Shown one piece after another: positions 8,048-17,176 of a stretch of DNA of 64,000 nt (positions are counted from its first letter, which is position 1; each line of letters begins with the position of its first letter). The notes below the pieces were generated by a model. The model was not told the DNA's origin. It ran no database searches and was given only the letters and a program-made list of their open reading frames with translations. The position numbers were made by a program, and so were the translations under genes. Origin of the DNA: Methyloversatilis sp. RAC08 (GTDB lineage Bacteria > Pseudomonadota > Gammaproteobacteria > Burkholderiales > Rhodocyclaceae); contig NZ_CP016448.1 of NCBI RefSeq assembly GCF_001713355.1, positions 2,232,001-2,296,000 of the forward strand. The letters are read 5' to 3'.

Positions 8048-11026
8048 ATGCACGACAGGGATATGTCCATCGATGAGGAATCGAAGCGCCTCGACACACT
8101 GAGGCGCTACGACATACTCGACACGCCGCGTGATGAACGTTTCGACAACATCACCGCGCTGACGGCCGAACTCATGCAGGTTCCGCTGGCCATGGTCACC
8201 CTGGTGGATGCCGACCGTCTGTGGTTCAAGTCGGCGCACGGTCTCGATGTGCGCGAGATTCCGCGCTGCAACGGGCTGTGCTCGTCCGCCATCCAGCAGG
8301 ACGGCGCCTACATCGTCGAAGACGCCCGGGCGTCGCCGGTCGAGCGCGACCACCCCTTGGTCACCGGCCCGCTCGGCCTGCGCTTCTACGCCGGCGTTCC
8401 GCTCAGGGCAGACGACGGCCGCGCCCTCGGTGTGCTGTGCATCGCCGATCGTCAGCCCCGCCAGCTCGCCGCGCGCGCGATCGGCCAGCTGCAGGCGCTG
8501 GCCCGGATGGTGATGGACCAGTTCGAGCTGATGCGCGCGCTCAGGCAGGTCACCTCGATCGCCGAAGACGACAGGCGCTTCAAGCTGCTGTTCGACAAGA
8601 TCGCCGATCCGATGCTGTTGCTCGACGCGGCGTCGGGCGTTTTCATCGACTGGAATCCGGCAGCGATGGAAATGCTCGGTTATCCGAATCGGGACGAAAT
8701 CCGTGCCCTCAGCCCGGCCGACATTTCGCCGCGGCGGCAGCCGGACGGGCGCGATTCGGCCGAGAAGGCCCTGGAAATGAATGCCATCGCTGCGCGCGAA
8801 GGCAGCCACCGCTTCCAGTGGGCCATCTGCAGTCCGTACCGCGACACGCTGGTCATCGAAGTATTGCTCACCGCGCTGACTATGCAGGGCCGCCAGGTGT
8901 TCATCACCACCTGGCGCGACCTGACGTCGCAACGGCTTGCCGAGCAGAAGCTGCTCGACAGCGAAATCCGCTGGAAATTTGCCATCGAAGGTTCGGGAGA
9001 CGGGCTGTGGGACTGGAACATCCCCGACAGCACAGTCTTCTTCAGCCGGCGCTGGAAGAGCATGCTGGGCTTCGAAGAGCACGAAATCGGTTCGGATCTG
9101 ACGGAATGGACATCGCGTGTGCATCCGGATGACATGTCGTCGGTGATGGCGGATGTGCAGGCACACATACGCGGCGAAACCACGACCTACATCAACGAGC
9201 ACCGCGTGCGATGCAAGGACGGTGCGTACCGCTGGATACTCGATCGCGGCAAGGTCGTCAGCCACGATGAAGCCGGTGAGCCGTTGCGCATGGTCGGTAC
9301 GCACACCGACGTGACCGATCGCCGGCGCGTGCTGATGGAGCTGGAAGCCGCGGAGTTCGGCCACCGTGCATTGCTCAACGCGATGGCCGACGGCGTGTTC
9401 GTGTCGCAGGACTTCCGCTTCGTGTTCAGCAACCCGGCGCTGCCGCACATGCTGGGCTATGCGCCGGATGAATTCACCGGCCTGCGCTTCGACCAGATCG
9501 TACATCCTGATTTTCTCGATCTGTGGACCGAGCGCTTCGTTCAGCGCATCAGCGGTGCCATCGAACCGGTGCGTCAGTACGAGGCGAAGTTTCTGCGCAA
9601 GGGGGGTGCCGAGGTCATCTGGATCGAACTGATCGCTTCGCGTTTCATGTTCCAGGGTGCACCGGCGGTGCTCGGCATCGTGCGCAACATCAGCGAGAAG
9701 AAGAAGACCGAGGACATCATCTGGCGTCAAGCCAATTACGATGCGCTGACGCAGCTGCCCAACCGGCTCATGCTGCTCGACCGGCTCGATCACGAAATAC
9801 GCCAGTCTCGCCGCACCGGTCAGCCGCTGGCGGTCATGTTCATCGACCTCGACCACTTCAAGGAAATCAACGACACGCTCGGCCACCACCGCGGCGACCT
9901 GCTGCTGCAACTGGCGGCTCAGCGCCTGTCGTCCTGTCTGCGGGATACCGATCTCGTGGCACGACTGGGCGGCGACGAATTCACGGTCGTCGTGTCAGGG
10001 CTCGACGACATGGACACGGCCGAGCGCATCGCGCAGAACATCCTCGATGCCCTGCAGCGCCCTTTTCATCTCGAATCGGAACTTGTGTACGTGACGGCCT
10101 CGATCGGCATCACGCTCTATCCGCATGACGCGCGCTGCATCGAAGATCTGCTCAAGCAGGCCGATCAGGCGATGTACGACGCCAAGCATCTGGGGCGCAA
10201 CCGTCTGAGCTATTTCACCCCGTCGATGCAGCAGCGTGCGGAAAAGCGCATGCGCCTGGTCGGTGACATGCACGAGGCCATCGCGAAAAAGCAGTTCTAC
10301 ATGGTGTATCAGCCCATCGTCGATCTGGCGACCGGGCAGACACGCAAGGCCGAAGCGCTGATCCGCTGGAACCACCCGGAGCGCGGCATCGTGTCGCCGG
10401 CCGATTTCATTCCGATTGCCGAAGAAACCGGCCTCATCATGGAACTGGGTGACTGGATTACGCGCACCGCGCTGGCCTTCGCGCTCTATCTCGAGCAGCA
10501 GTTCGACGCCCCGGTGCAGATCAGCGTGAATCAGTCACCGGTGCAGTTCCGCAACAAGAAGTCGCAGTATCCCGACATCGTGCAGGTGTTGCTTCAGGCC
10601 GGTGCCTCCGGCGAACTGGTCACGGTCGAAATCACCGAAGGCACGCTGCTCGACGCCGATGCGCAGGTGCTCGACAAGCTGCATCGCATGCGTGAAGCGC
10701 ACGTACAGGTGTCGCTGGACGATTTCGGTACCGGCTACTCGTCGCTGTCCTACCTGAACAAGTTCGCCATCGATTATCTGAAGATCGACCGCTCGTTCGT
10801 GCAGGGGCTGGCGCCGCATTCGAGCGAACTGGCGCTGTGCGAGGCGATGATCGTCATGGCGCACAAGCTGGGCATCAAGGTGATTGCCGAAGGCGTGGAA
10901 ACCGCCGAACAGCGCGACCTGCTGATCGTGGCGGGCTGCGACTATGCACAAGGCTATCTGTTCGCCCGCCCGCTTACCGCCGAGGCGTTCGAGGCCTTCC
11001 TCGCCGACGCCCCGCAGCCGCTGTGA
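8048..11026 (+). CDS. GAF-PAS-PAS-PAS-GGDEF-EAL c-di-GMP turnover protein
   Basis: About 992 residues from the ATG at 8048 (an upstream in-frame ATG at 7907 adds low-complexity sequence). Order of domains: GAF (about 15-165), three PAS domains (about 175-300, 310-430, 440-560), GGDEF (about 570-735) and EAL (about 745-990). The diguanylate cyclase half has an intact ARLGGDEF at about residue 641, preceded by an RDTD inhibitory I-site. The phosphodiesterase half keeps EALIRW, the DDFGTGYSS loop, KIDRSFV and AEGVE, so both activities are possible. No transmembrane segment is seen, so it is probably a cytosolic sensor whose signal enters via GAF or PAS. It is isolated from other signalling genes. 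Confidence 0.92.
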   Translation: MHDRDMSIDEESKRLDTLRRYDILDTPRDERFDNITALTAELMQVPLAMVTLVDADRLWFKSAHGLDVREIPRCNGLCSSAIQQDGAYIVEDARASPVERDHPLVTGPLGLRFYAGVPLRADDGRALGVLCIADRQPRQLAARAIGQLQALARMVMDQFELMRALRQVTSIAEDDRRFKLLFDKIADPMLLLDAASGVFIDWNPAAMEMLGYPNRDEIRALSPADISPRRQPDGRDSAEKALEMNAIAAREGSHRFQWAICSPYRDTLVIEVLLTALTMQGRQVFITTWRDLTSQRLAEQKLLDSEIRWKFAIEGSGDGLWDWNIPDSTVFFSRRWKSMLGFEEHEIGSDLTEWTSRVHPDDMSSVMADVQAHIRGETTTYINEHRVRCKDGAYRWILDRGKVVSHDEAGEPLRMVGTHTDVTDRRRVLMELEAAEFGHRALLNAMADGVFVSQDFRFVFSNPALPHMLGYAPDEFTGLRFDQIVHPDFLDLWTERFVQRISGAIEPVRQYEAKFLRKGGAEVIWIELIASRFMFQGAPAVLGIVRNISEKKKTEDIIWRQANYDALTQLPNRLMLLDRLDHEIRQSRRTGQPLAVMFIDLDHFKEINDTLGHHRGDLLLQLAAQRLSSCLRDTDLVARLGGDEFTVVVSGLDDMDTAERIAQNILDALQRPFHLESELVYVTASIGITLYPHDARCIEDLLKQADQAMYDAKHLGRNRLSYFTPSMQQRAEKRMRLVGDMHEAIAKKQFYMVYQPIVDLATGQTRKAEALIRWNHPERGIVSPADFIPIAEETGLIMELGDWITRTALAFALYLEQQFDAPVQISVNQSPVQFRNKKSQYPDIVQVLLQAGASGELVTVEITEGTLLDADAQVLDKLHRMREAHVQVSLDDFGTGYSSLSYLNKFAIDYLKIDRSFVQGLAPHSSELALCEAMIVMAHKLGIKVIAEGVETAEQRDLLIVAGCDYAQGYLFARPLTAEAFEAFLADAPQPL

Positions 11027-11082
11027 TCGACAACGCCGCACAATGACCGGATGATCCGCGCATCGCCCGATCCGGAGTCGTC

Positions 11083-11901
11083 ATGAACAAGTTCATCGCC
11101 AGTGCCTTACTCATGTTCAGCAGCCACACCGTCAGCGCACTCGAACTGCTGGTCCCGGCGTACTTCTATCCGGTGGATGATGGCGTCACCTACTGGCAGA
11201 CGCTGACCGAGGCTGCGCCGGACGTGGCCATCACCGCCATCCTGAACCCGGACAGCGGCCCCGGTGCCGCCTTTGACAGCGACTATGCAGCGGTGGCGAA
11301 TACCTTTCAGGCAGCCGGCGGTCGCCTGATCGGCTATGTGTACACCGGCTACGGCGCGCGCAGCGAAGCGCTGGTGAAGGCCGAGATCGACCGCTACTAC
11401 GCGCAGTACGGCGTGGACGGCATCTTTCTCGACGAGGTGTCGAACCTCGCGCAGCACCTCGGCTACTACCAGTCGCTGCACGCCTACATCAAGGGCGGCT
11501 TCGCGCGGAACCACATCGTCGCCAACCCGGGCACGCAGACGCCGGAGGCCTGGCTGGCGACCGCCGACGTGCTGGTCACCTTCGAAAGCCCGGCTGCCGA
11601 ATACGCCGGCTACGAGCCGGACGCGTGGACCGCAGCGCAGGACGCCACGCGTTTCGCGCATCTGGTCTATGACGTGGCGGATGCCGATGCGATGCGCACC
11701 GTCATCGATACGGCGCGGGCGCACAACGTCGGCCACGTCTATGTCACGGACGATCGCGGCGACAACCCGTGGGACACGCTGCCGACCTACTGGGCAGCCG
11801 AAACCGCCTACGCTGCAGCGGTGCCGGAACCATCGGTCTGGGCCAGCTTCGTCGCCGGCCTCGCGCTGCTCGCCGCTCGCCTGCGCCGGCCTGCGCGCTG
11901 A
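11083..11901 (+). CDS. Spherulin-4-like protein with PEP-CTERM tail
   Basis: A 272-residue protein with a signal peptide (MNKFIASALLMFSSHTVSA). The globular domain has LELLVPAYFYPVDDG, then VDGIFLDEVSN and DDRGDNPWDTLPTYW. This pattern is typical of the spherulation-specific family 4 group, TIM-barrel proteins related to polysaccharide-active glycosidases. The acidic FLDE segment could be catalytic. The C-terminus, AVPEPSVWASFVAGLALLAARLRR, is a PEP-CTERM sorting signal. A PEP-CTERM-targeted putative glycosidase fits a role in processing the cell's own exopolysaccharide. Catalysis and substrate are not proven. The stop codon lies in the loop of a strong hairpin (11890-11911). Confidence 0.8.
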   Translation: MNKFIASALLMFSSHTVSALELLVPAYFYPVDDGVTYWQTLTEAAPDVAITAILNPDSGPGAAFDSDYAAVANTFQAAGGRLIGYVYTGYGARSEALVKAEIDRYYAQYGVDGIFLDEVSNLAQHLGYYQSLHAYIKGGFARNHIVANPGTQTPEAWLATADVLVTFESPAAEYAGYEPDAWTAAQDATRFAHLVYDVADADAMRTVIDTARAHNVGHVYVTDDRGDNPWDTLPTYWAAETAYAAAVPEPSVWASFVAGLALLAARLRRPAR

Positions 11902-11911
11902 AGCGCGCAGG
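11890..11911 (+). terminator. GC-rich stem-loop at the end of the spherulin-like gene
   Basis: A perfect 9-bp inverted repeat (11890-11898 and 11903-11911) has a TGAA loop that contains the stop codon. There is no T-tract after it, so it may be a weak or rho-assisted terminator, or an RNA-stabilising hairpin. Confidence 0.4.
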
Positions 11912-12076
11912 CGCTGGACAGGTACCCGCAGTGCAGCCGACAATGTCCCCATGAGCATTTCCGGCGCCATACCGTGCCACTGACACCGACCCGTCGCTGG
12001 GTCGTCCGGCAGCGCGCCGCCCGCTGGCGCCCCTCTCCGTACATCGCATGGCACTCACTATCGATGCGGAGATTTC

Positions 12077-13768
12077 ATGAACATCCAGTTCCGACCCAAG
12101 CTGATTGACACGCTGCGCGGCTATGACCGCGGGCAGTTTTCCGGCGACCTGTCGGCCGGCATCACGGTCGGCGTGCTCGCGCTCCCGCTGGCCATGGCGT
12201 TTGCGATCGCCAGCGGCATGTCGCCGACCGCCGGCATCTGGACCGCCATCGTCGCCGGCTTCCTGATTTCCGCCCTCGGCGGCTCGCGGGTGCAGATCGG
12301 CGGCCCGACCGGCGCCTTCATTCCCATCATCTACGCCATCGTCGTCGATTACGGCGTACAGAACCTGCTGATCGCCACCATGATGTCCGGCGTCATGCTG
12401 CTGGCCATGGGCGCGTTCCGGCTCGGCAGCATGATCCGCTTCATCCCGCTGTCGGTCGTCATCGGCTTCACCAACGGCATCGCGGTAGTCATCTTCGTAT
12501 CGCAGATCAAGGATTTTCTCGGTCTGCGTGTCGACAGCCTGCCGGGCGAATTTTTCGGCAAGATGGAAGCGCTCTACCGGGCGCTGCCGACGCTCGACGG
12601 CGCCACGCTCGCGCTGTCGTGCGCCTCGCTCGCCGTACTGCTGGGCTGGAACCGGCTGGCCAAGGAGGTCGCATGGATGCGTCGCCTGCCCGGCCCGCTC
12701 GCGGTGCTGGTCATCGCGACCGCGGTGAATGCCTTCATCCTGCTGCCGGTCGACACCATAGGCAGCCGCTTCGGCGGCATCCCGCGCGAGCTGCCGGACA
12801 TCGGACTGCCGGCGCTGTCGTTCGGCCTGCTCGGCAAGCTGATCGCGCCGGCACTGACCATCGCGCTGCTGGGTGCCATCGAATCGCTGCTGTCGGCGCG
12901 CATCGCCGACAGCCAGATCGACGACCGGCACGACCCGAACCAGGAACTGATGGCGCAGGGCATCGCCAATGTCGCGGCGCCGCTGTTCGGCGGTTTTGCC
13001 GCCACCGGCGCCATCGCGCGCACCGCGACCAATGTGCGCACCGGCGGCCGCACACCGGTGGCCGGCATCATCCACGCCGGCGTGCTGCTGACCATCGTGC
13101 TGGCGCTGGCGCCTCTGGCCAGCCACATTCCGCTCGCCACCCTGTCGGCCATCGTCGTCGTCGTGGCGGTCAACATGGGCGAGTGGCACGCCTTCGCGCC
13201 GAAGGAACTGGCGCGCTACTCGACCGCCTACCGCACCATCCTGCTGGCCACCTTCTTCGTCACCGTGGTGTTCGACCTGACGCTGGCGGTCGAACTGGGC
13301 ATGGCGCTGGCCAGCCTGTTCTTCATCTACCGCATGTCCGACCTGACGCGCATCGAGCGCCTGCCGCTCGAGGACTTCTACGGCGTCGAGGCGCTTGCCC
13401 GGCCCGACGGCACACCGCGCATCCTGGCCTACCGGCTGACCGGGTCGCTGTTCTTCGGCGCCGCCAACAAGCTGGAAAATCTGCTGCTGATGCAGGACGG
13501 TCACCCGGACGCGGTCATCCTCGACCTGGAAAAGGTGATCAGCGTGGACACGACTGGGCTGGACATCCTGCAGACGCTGCAGCGCAACCTCGCTCGGCGC
13601 GGCGCCACGCTCATCCTGTGCGACCTGAACGAACAGCCGGGTTCGCTGATCCGCCGCTCGGGCTTCGCCGACCGGCTGGGCGAGGAGAACATCGCCGGCA
13701 ATCTGACCGATGCGCTGCTGCGCGCGCAGACGGTGATGCCCCGAAACCCCGGCGTGTCCTACGTCTGA
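12077..13768 (+). CDS. SulP family anion transporter with STAS domain
   Basis: A 563-residue protein with 10 or more hydrophobic segments. It starts with the family hallmark DLSAGITVGVLALPLAMAFAIASG and continues with GGSRVQIGGPTGAFIPI and NVAAPLFGGFAATGAIARTATN. The C-terminal 120 residues form a cytoplasmic STAS domain with ISVDTTGLDILQTL. SulP proteins move sulfate, bicarbonate, chloride or dicarboxylates by symport or exchange at the inner membrane; sequence alone does not tell which. No carbonic anhydrase or sulfur-assimilation gene is adjacent. It is convergent with the coiled-coil gene, 30 bp apart. Confidence 0.88.
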   Translation: MNIQFRPKLIDTLRGYDRGQFSGDLSAGITVGVLALPLAMAFAIASGMSPTAGIWTAIVAGFLISALGGSRVQIGGPTGAFIPIIYAIVVDYGVQNLLIATMMSGVMLLAMGAFRLGSMIRFIPLSVVIGFTNGIAVVIFVSQIKDFLGLRVDSLPGEFFGKMEALYRALPTLDGATLALSCASLAVLLGWNRLAKEVAWMRRLPGPLAVLVIATAVNAFILLPVDTIGSRFGGIPRELPDIGLPALSFGLLGKLIAPALTIALLGAIESLLSARIADSQIDDRHDPNQELMAQGIANVAAPLFGGFAATGAIARTATNVRTGGRTPVAGIIHAGVLLTIVLALAPLASHIPLATLSAIVVVVAVNMGEWHAFAPKELARYSTAYRTILLATFFVTVVFDLTLAVELGMALASLFFIYRMSDLTRIERLPLEDFYGVEALARPDGTPRILAYRLTGSLFFGAANKLENLLLMQDGHPDAVILDLEKVISVDTTGLDILQTLQRNLARRGATLILCDLNEQPGSLIRRSGFADRLGEENIAGNLTDALLRAQTVMPRNPGVSYV

Positions 13769-13798
13769 CAGCGCCAGCCACTCGATCGGATTGCATCG

Positions 13799-14716
13799 CT
13801 ACCGACCGTCGTCACGGTTCCTGGCGAGATCGGCCATCTGTCGGGTCTGCTCGTCGAGCGCGCGCTGCCGTTCCTGCTCCTGCGCCTTTTCCAGCTGCGC
13901 GCGCAACTCGTCGAACTGCTGGTCGAGTTTGGCCTGAAGGGCCTGCTTCTCGTCGGCGCTCTTGTCGGCATGACGCTCGTCGAACTTCTCCTGCAGCGTG
14001 GCGAGCTTGCCGTCGAGTTCCTGCTTCTTCTGTTCGTACTTCTCGTCGATGGCTGCGATGGCCGGGTCGACATCCATCCGGACCTGCTGCGACATCGCGA
14101 GAATGGCGGCTGGCTGTTCCGGAAAAGCTGCGCCACCGGGCAGCTGATAAATGCCTGTTTCGGCAAGGCTGCGTTCCTGCGGCGCCGCGGGCTGCGGCAG
14201 CGGTTCGAGCGCCCGTTCCGCCGGCTGCGGTGCTTCCGGCGCCTGGATTTCCTGCTGCTTCGACGTCAGCACGCCCGCTGCAAGCGCCCCCATCATCAGC
14301 ATCGCATCCAGCGGACTGGGTGTTTCCGCGGCCTGAAAAGCCTGATCGGTGTTGATGCCCGGTGCGATCTGCACCTCGGTATTCAGCGTCGGAGGCAGAT
14401 CCGGGTCGATGATCTTCGCCGCGTTCTGAGCCAGATCGGCAAAGTTCTCGATCCGCTTCCGTTCGTCATCGATCCTGACCAGATCATTCAACTCCTGACG
14501 GGCAAGTGCCAGGTCCTTCGTCGTCTGTTCGATCTGCGCGTCAACCCGCGCGATCTCGACCGTGATTACCTCCGGCGCGCGTGACGACGGCACGATGTCG
14601 TGGCCGGAGTGCGGCGACAGTTCGGCAGCCTGCCGTGCAATCGCAAGTTCGTTCAACAGCACGCCGCGCTGTATCGCCAGACGCTCCAGTTCGAGCCGAT
14701 AGTCGGGACTGCTCAT
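13799..14716 (-). CDS. Coiled-coil protein, partner of the VirD4-like ATPase (unknown function)
   Basis: I do not recognise the family. The 305-residue protein has an N-terminal helical, acidic coiled-coil (about 1-105), a hydrophobic patch (LDAMLMMGALAAGVLT, about 133-148) and a Pro/Ala/Gln-rich linker. The C-terminal part is a long charged coiled-coil from about 215 to the end, rich in Gln, Glu, Lys and Asp. There is no signal peptide. The gene starts 37 bp after the VirD4-like gene on the same strand, so the two are probably co-transcribed. It could be an adaptor, substrate or structural partner of that ATPase; this is inference from position only. Confidence 0.7.
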   Translation of the reverse strand: MSSPDYRLELERLAIQRGVLLNELAIARQAAELSPHSGHDIVPSSRAPEVITVEIARVDAQIEQTTKDLALARQELNDLVRIDDERKRIENFADLAQNAAKIIDPDLPPTLNTEVQIAPGINTDQAFQAAETPSPLDAMLMMGALAAGVLTSKQQEIQAPEAPQPAERALEPLPQPAAPQERSLAETGIYQLPGGAAFPEQPAAILAMSQQVRMDVDPAIAAIDEKYEQKKQELDGKLATLQEKFDERHADKSADEKQALQAKLDQQFDELRAQLEKAQEQERQRALDEQTRQMADLARNRDDGR

Positions 14717-14753
14717 GGGGTCACTCCGGATGGCTGGCCAACGTGGCCCGGAT

Positions 14754-16874
14754 TCATACGCTGCCCATGCGCGCCTTCAGGTCTTCATTGCGCCACGCAT
14801 AGTCCTTGCTGACCTTGGCCGGACGCGTCGCCAGACCGAGCACGATCTGCTGTTCGCGGTAGTTGGGGCCGGCCAGTTCCGACGCCTCGACCAGCTTCTT
14901 GCGCGAACCATCAAGTGCGTCGACGAAACCGATCTCGTCCGACAGCCGTTCGGCCAGACCGTCGGCGCCGGTCGGGTTCATGAAGATGCGTACCGCGCAG
15001 CTGCCCAGCATGCCGTCCGCGTTCTTGTAGGCATTGCGCAACTGTCCCACGCTCTGCGCGAACATCCACAGCCGCAGGCCGTACTTGCGGCCGATGTTGA
15101 GTGCCTCGTCGACCGGCGGCATTTCCTTCAGGCGCGGCAACTCGTCGAGCATGATCAGGATCGGTGCCGAACCGCGCGCCGGCACCTTGCCTCCGGTCAG
15201 CATGCGGATGTGCTGGCCGATGAACACGCGCAGCAGCGACAGATAGGATTCGACCGCATTCGGCGGCACGACGATGTAGATGGTCGGGTTGCTGCCGCTG
15301 CGCAGATCTTCCGGGCTCCAGTCGGAGCGATCGGTGATGCGCGCCACGCGCTCGCCGGTCCATGCGTTGAGGCTGGAACGTGCCGTCTGCAGCACGCTGG
15401 AACGCGTCTTCTCCGGCATTTCGCCGAGTGCGGTGGCGGTCTGCATCATGACGCGCACATCCACGGCGATCTTCAGTTCGAGAATCATGGTGTCCCACGC
15501 CTCGCCACCGAACATCACGTCAAGCACCGCATGCATCGGACGCTTTTCGGGCGGGTTCTGGTAGCACACGTTGGCGATGGCGGCGCACAGCACGGTGCGC
15601 GCCTCGTTCTCCCAGAACGGATCGGCTGCCCCGCTCGGCACGATCATCATGTCGGCCAGCAGGCGGGCATCTTCCCAGATGAATTCCGGTGCACTGCGCA
15701 CGAAGGCGAGCGGGTTGTAGTGGTGACTCTGGTCCGGTTCGAGTGGGTTGAAACGGAATACCGGCCCGACGTTTTCGGCCCGCCACTTGCTGGTGTTCTC
15801 GTAGATGTCGCCCGACACGTCGAGCACGACTGCCGGTCCCGGCCACGCCAGCAGATTCGGAAATACGTTGCACTGCGTCTTGCCCGACCCGGGCGGCGCG
15901 ATGGTGACCATCGATCCTTCACCGGAATAGGTCAGCGGCGTACCGTCGGCAAACGAGCCGATATACAGCGGGAAACCGCCTGACTCGGCGAATACGGTCT
16001 TGCCGATGTCGGCCGGCCGCAACCAGGTGCTGCCGCCGCCGATCAGCTGATCGCTGGCGTCCTGCACGAGCTCGCGGATGCCGGCCGGCAGATCGGGCTT
16101 GCCCTTCAGTTCGGCGAGATGGCTCAGGATTTTCGTGATGACGTTGTCGACTGAAAAATGGAGTCGCTCGACGGCATGGTCGAGCGCCTGACGCGGTGTC
16201 TTGGCTTCGTTGTTTGCATTGCCCAGATTCCACTGCGACGCGCCGCTGGTCCCCTTGCCCTGCGACCACACGAGCGCAAATCGCCAGCCACGGTAGAGTG
16301 CATCCTTGCCGTCGGCCGAACTGTTCAGCAATTCGGCGATGCGCAGGAACTCGCGTTCCTTGTTGTCCATCGCCGCCAGGCTGCGGCTGACGGTTGTCCA
16401 GTAGTAAGCGTCCTTCCAGCGGTCGTCCTCGCCCGCGTACTGCCATGTGCAGTAGTGGCTCACTTCAAGCGTCTGCGATCGCTCGGTGAACAAGGCATCG
16501 ATGACCGGCACGCGCGCCGCATGGGTCGGGCCGAGGCTTTGCAGCCATTGCTCGGCCGCTTCGTCAGCCTTCTTCTTCAGATCCTTTTCCTTCGAGTAGG
16601 TCACCTTTTCGGCGCCCTTGGGCTTGAACCACAGCCAGCCGCAGAAACCGAGCACGATGGCGCTGCCGAGGATATCGAGCACCCAGGTCGCGATGACGCC
16701 CACGATGATCGCGACGACGTGCTGTCTGAACCACTGCGGCAGGAAGGCGGCGAAGTCCGCCGGCACGGTGGCCGAGTGGGCGCCTGCCAGCGCCTTGCGG
16801 TGCCAGAAGAACCCGATCGCTACAAAGCCGGCCAGAAAGATGCCAATGCTGAACAGCCTGAAGAAGAACTCCAT
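14754..16874 (-). CDS. VirD4/TraG-like type IV coupling ATPase (orphan)
   Basis: From the ATG at 16874 the protein is 706 residues. Two membrane segments lie at about 3-22 and 47-75. A charged region without recognisable domain follows (about 85-300). The P-loop ATPase has TIAPPGSGKTQCNVFPNLL (Walker A near 325) and ILIMLDELPRLKEMP (Walker B near 575). VVLDVSGDIYENTS, HHYNPLAF and GLRLWMFAQSVGQL are typical of VirD4/TraG coupling proteins, hexameric pumps that feed DNA or protein to a type IV secretion channel. No relaxase, VirB or mating-pair gene is present on either side. Its role here is therefore open: a remnant, or a separate system together with the coiled-coil gene. Confidence 0.85.
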   Translation of the reverse strand: MEFFFRLFSIGIFLAGFVAIGFFWHRKALAGAHSATVPADFAAFLPQWFRQHVVAIIVGVIATWVLDILGSAIVLGFCGWLWFKPKGAEKVTYSKEKDLKKKADEAAEQWLQSLGPTHAARVPVIDALFTERSQTLEVSHYCTWQYAGEDDRWKDAYYWTTVSRSLAAMDNKEREFLRIAELLNSSADGKDALYRGWRFALVWSQGKGTSGASQWNLGNANNEAKTPRQALDHAVERLHFSVDNVITKILSHLAELKGKPDLPAGIRELVQDASDQLIGGGSTWLRPADIGKTVFAESGGFPLYIGSFADGTPLTYSGEGSMVTIAPPGSGKTQCNVFPNLLAWPGPAVVLDVSGDIYENTSKWRAENVGPVFRFNPLEPDQSHHYNPLAFVRSAPEFIWEDARLLADMMIVPSGAADPFWENEARTVLCAAIANVCYQNPPEKRPMHAVLDVMFGGEAWDTMILELKIAVDVRVMMQTATALGEMPEKTRSSVLQTARSSLNAWTGERVARITDRSDWSPEDLRSGSNPTIYIVVPPNAVESYLSLLRVFIGQHIRMLTGGKVPARGSAPILIMLDELPRLKEMPPVDEALNIGRKYGLRLWMFAQSVGQLRNAYKNADGMLGSCAVRIFMNPTGADGLAERLSDEIGFVDALDGSRKKLVEASELAGPNYREQQIVLGLATRPAKVSKDYAWRNEDLKARMGSV

Positions 16875-17176
16875 GCGTGCTGACTCCCGGTTGATCGGCA
16901 CTCCGCATCGGGCCGGAAACGGTGACGTGTCCGTTCCGGCGCCGCGTCGTTCTGCGGCGCGCGGATGCACCAGTTTTTTGTATCGAGCTGTCGAACGGGG
17001 CTGACCACCCCAAGGGGAGTTTGCGGGTGCTGGCGCGCACGCGCAAGGCTTGCGGCACACGATCGACCGATCGCGAGGCACGATGACAGGTCGCCCGATA
17101 CGTCAATCGACGTATTGGCGCGCGAACCATCGTTCGCACAATGGACAGTTGATTCCATTCTGCCAGCGAGGATTTC
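16875..17176. promoter_or_regulatory. Divergent control region between virD4-like gene and amiE
   Basis: No gene is seen in these 302 bases. They hold a GC-rich hairpin (16939-16945 with 16954-16960) and an imperfect one (16912-16922 with 16931-16940). Near amiE there is a perfect operator-like palindrome ATACGTC-AATC-GACGTAT (17098-17115). The amiE start is preceded by a GAGGA ribosome site. I cannot assign -35/-10 boxes with confidence. Confidence 0.4.

Noticed and set aside
13799-16874. Integrated conjugative element
   Set aside because: Only a coupling-ATPase-like gene is present. No relaxase, integrase, VirB genes or attachment-site repeats were found on either side.
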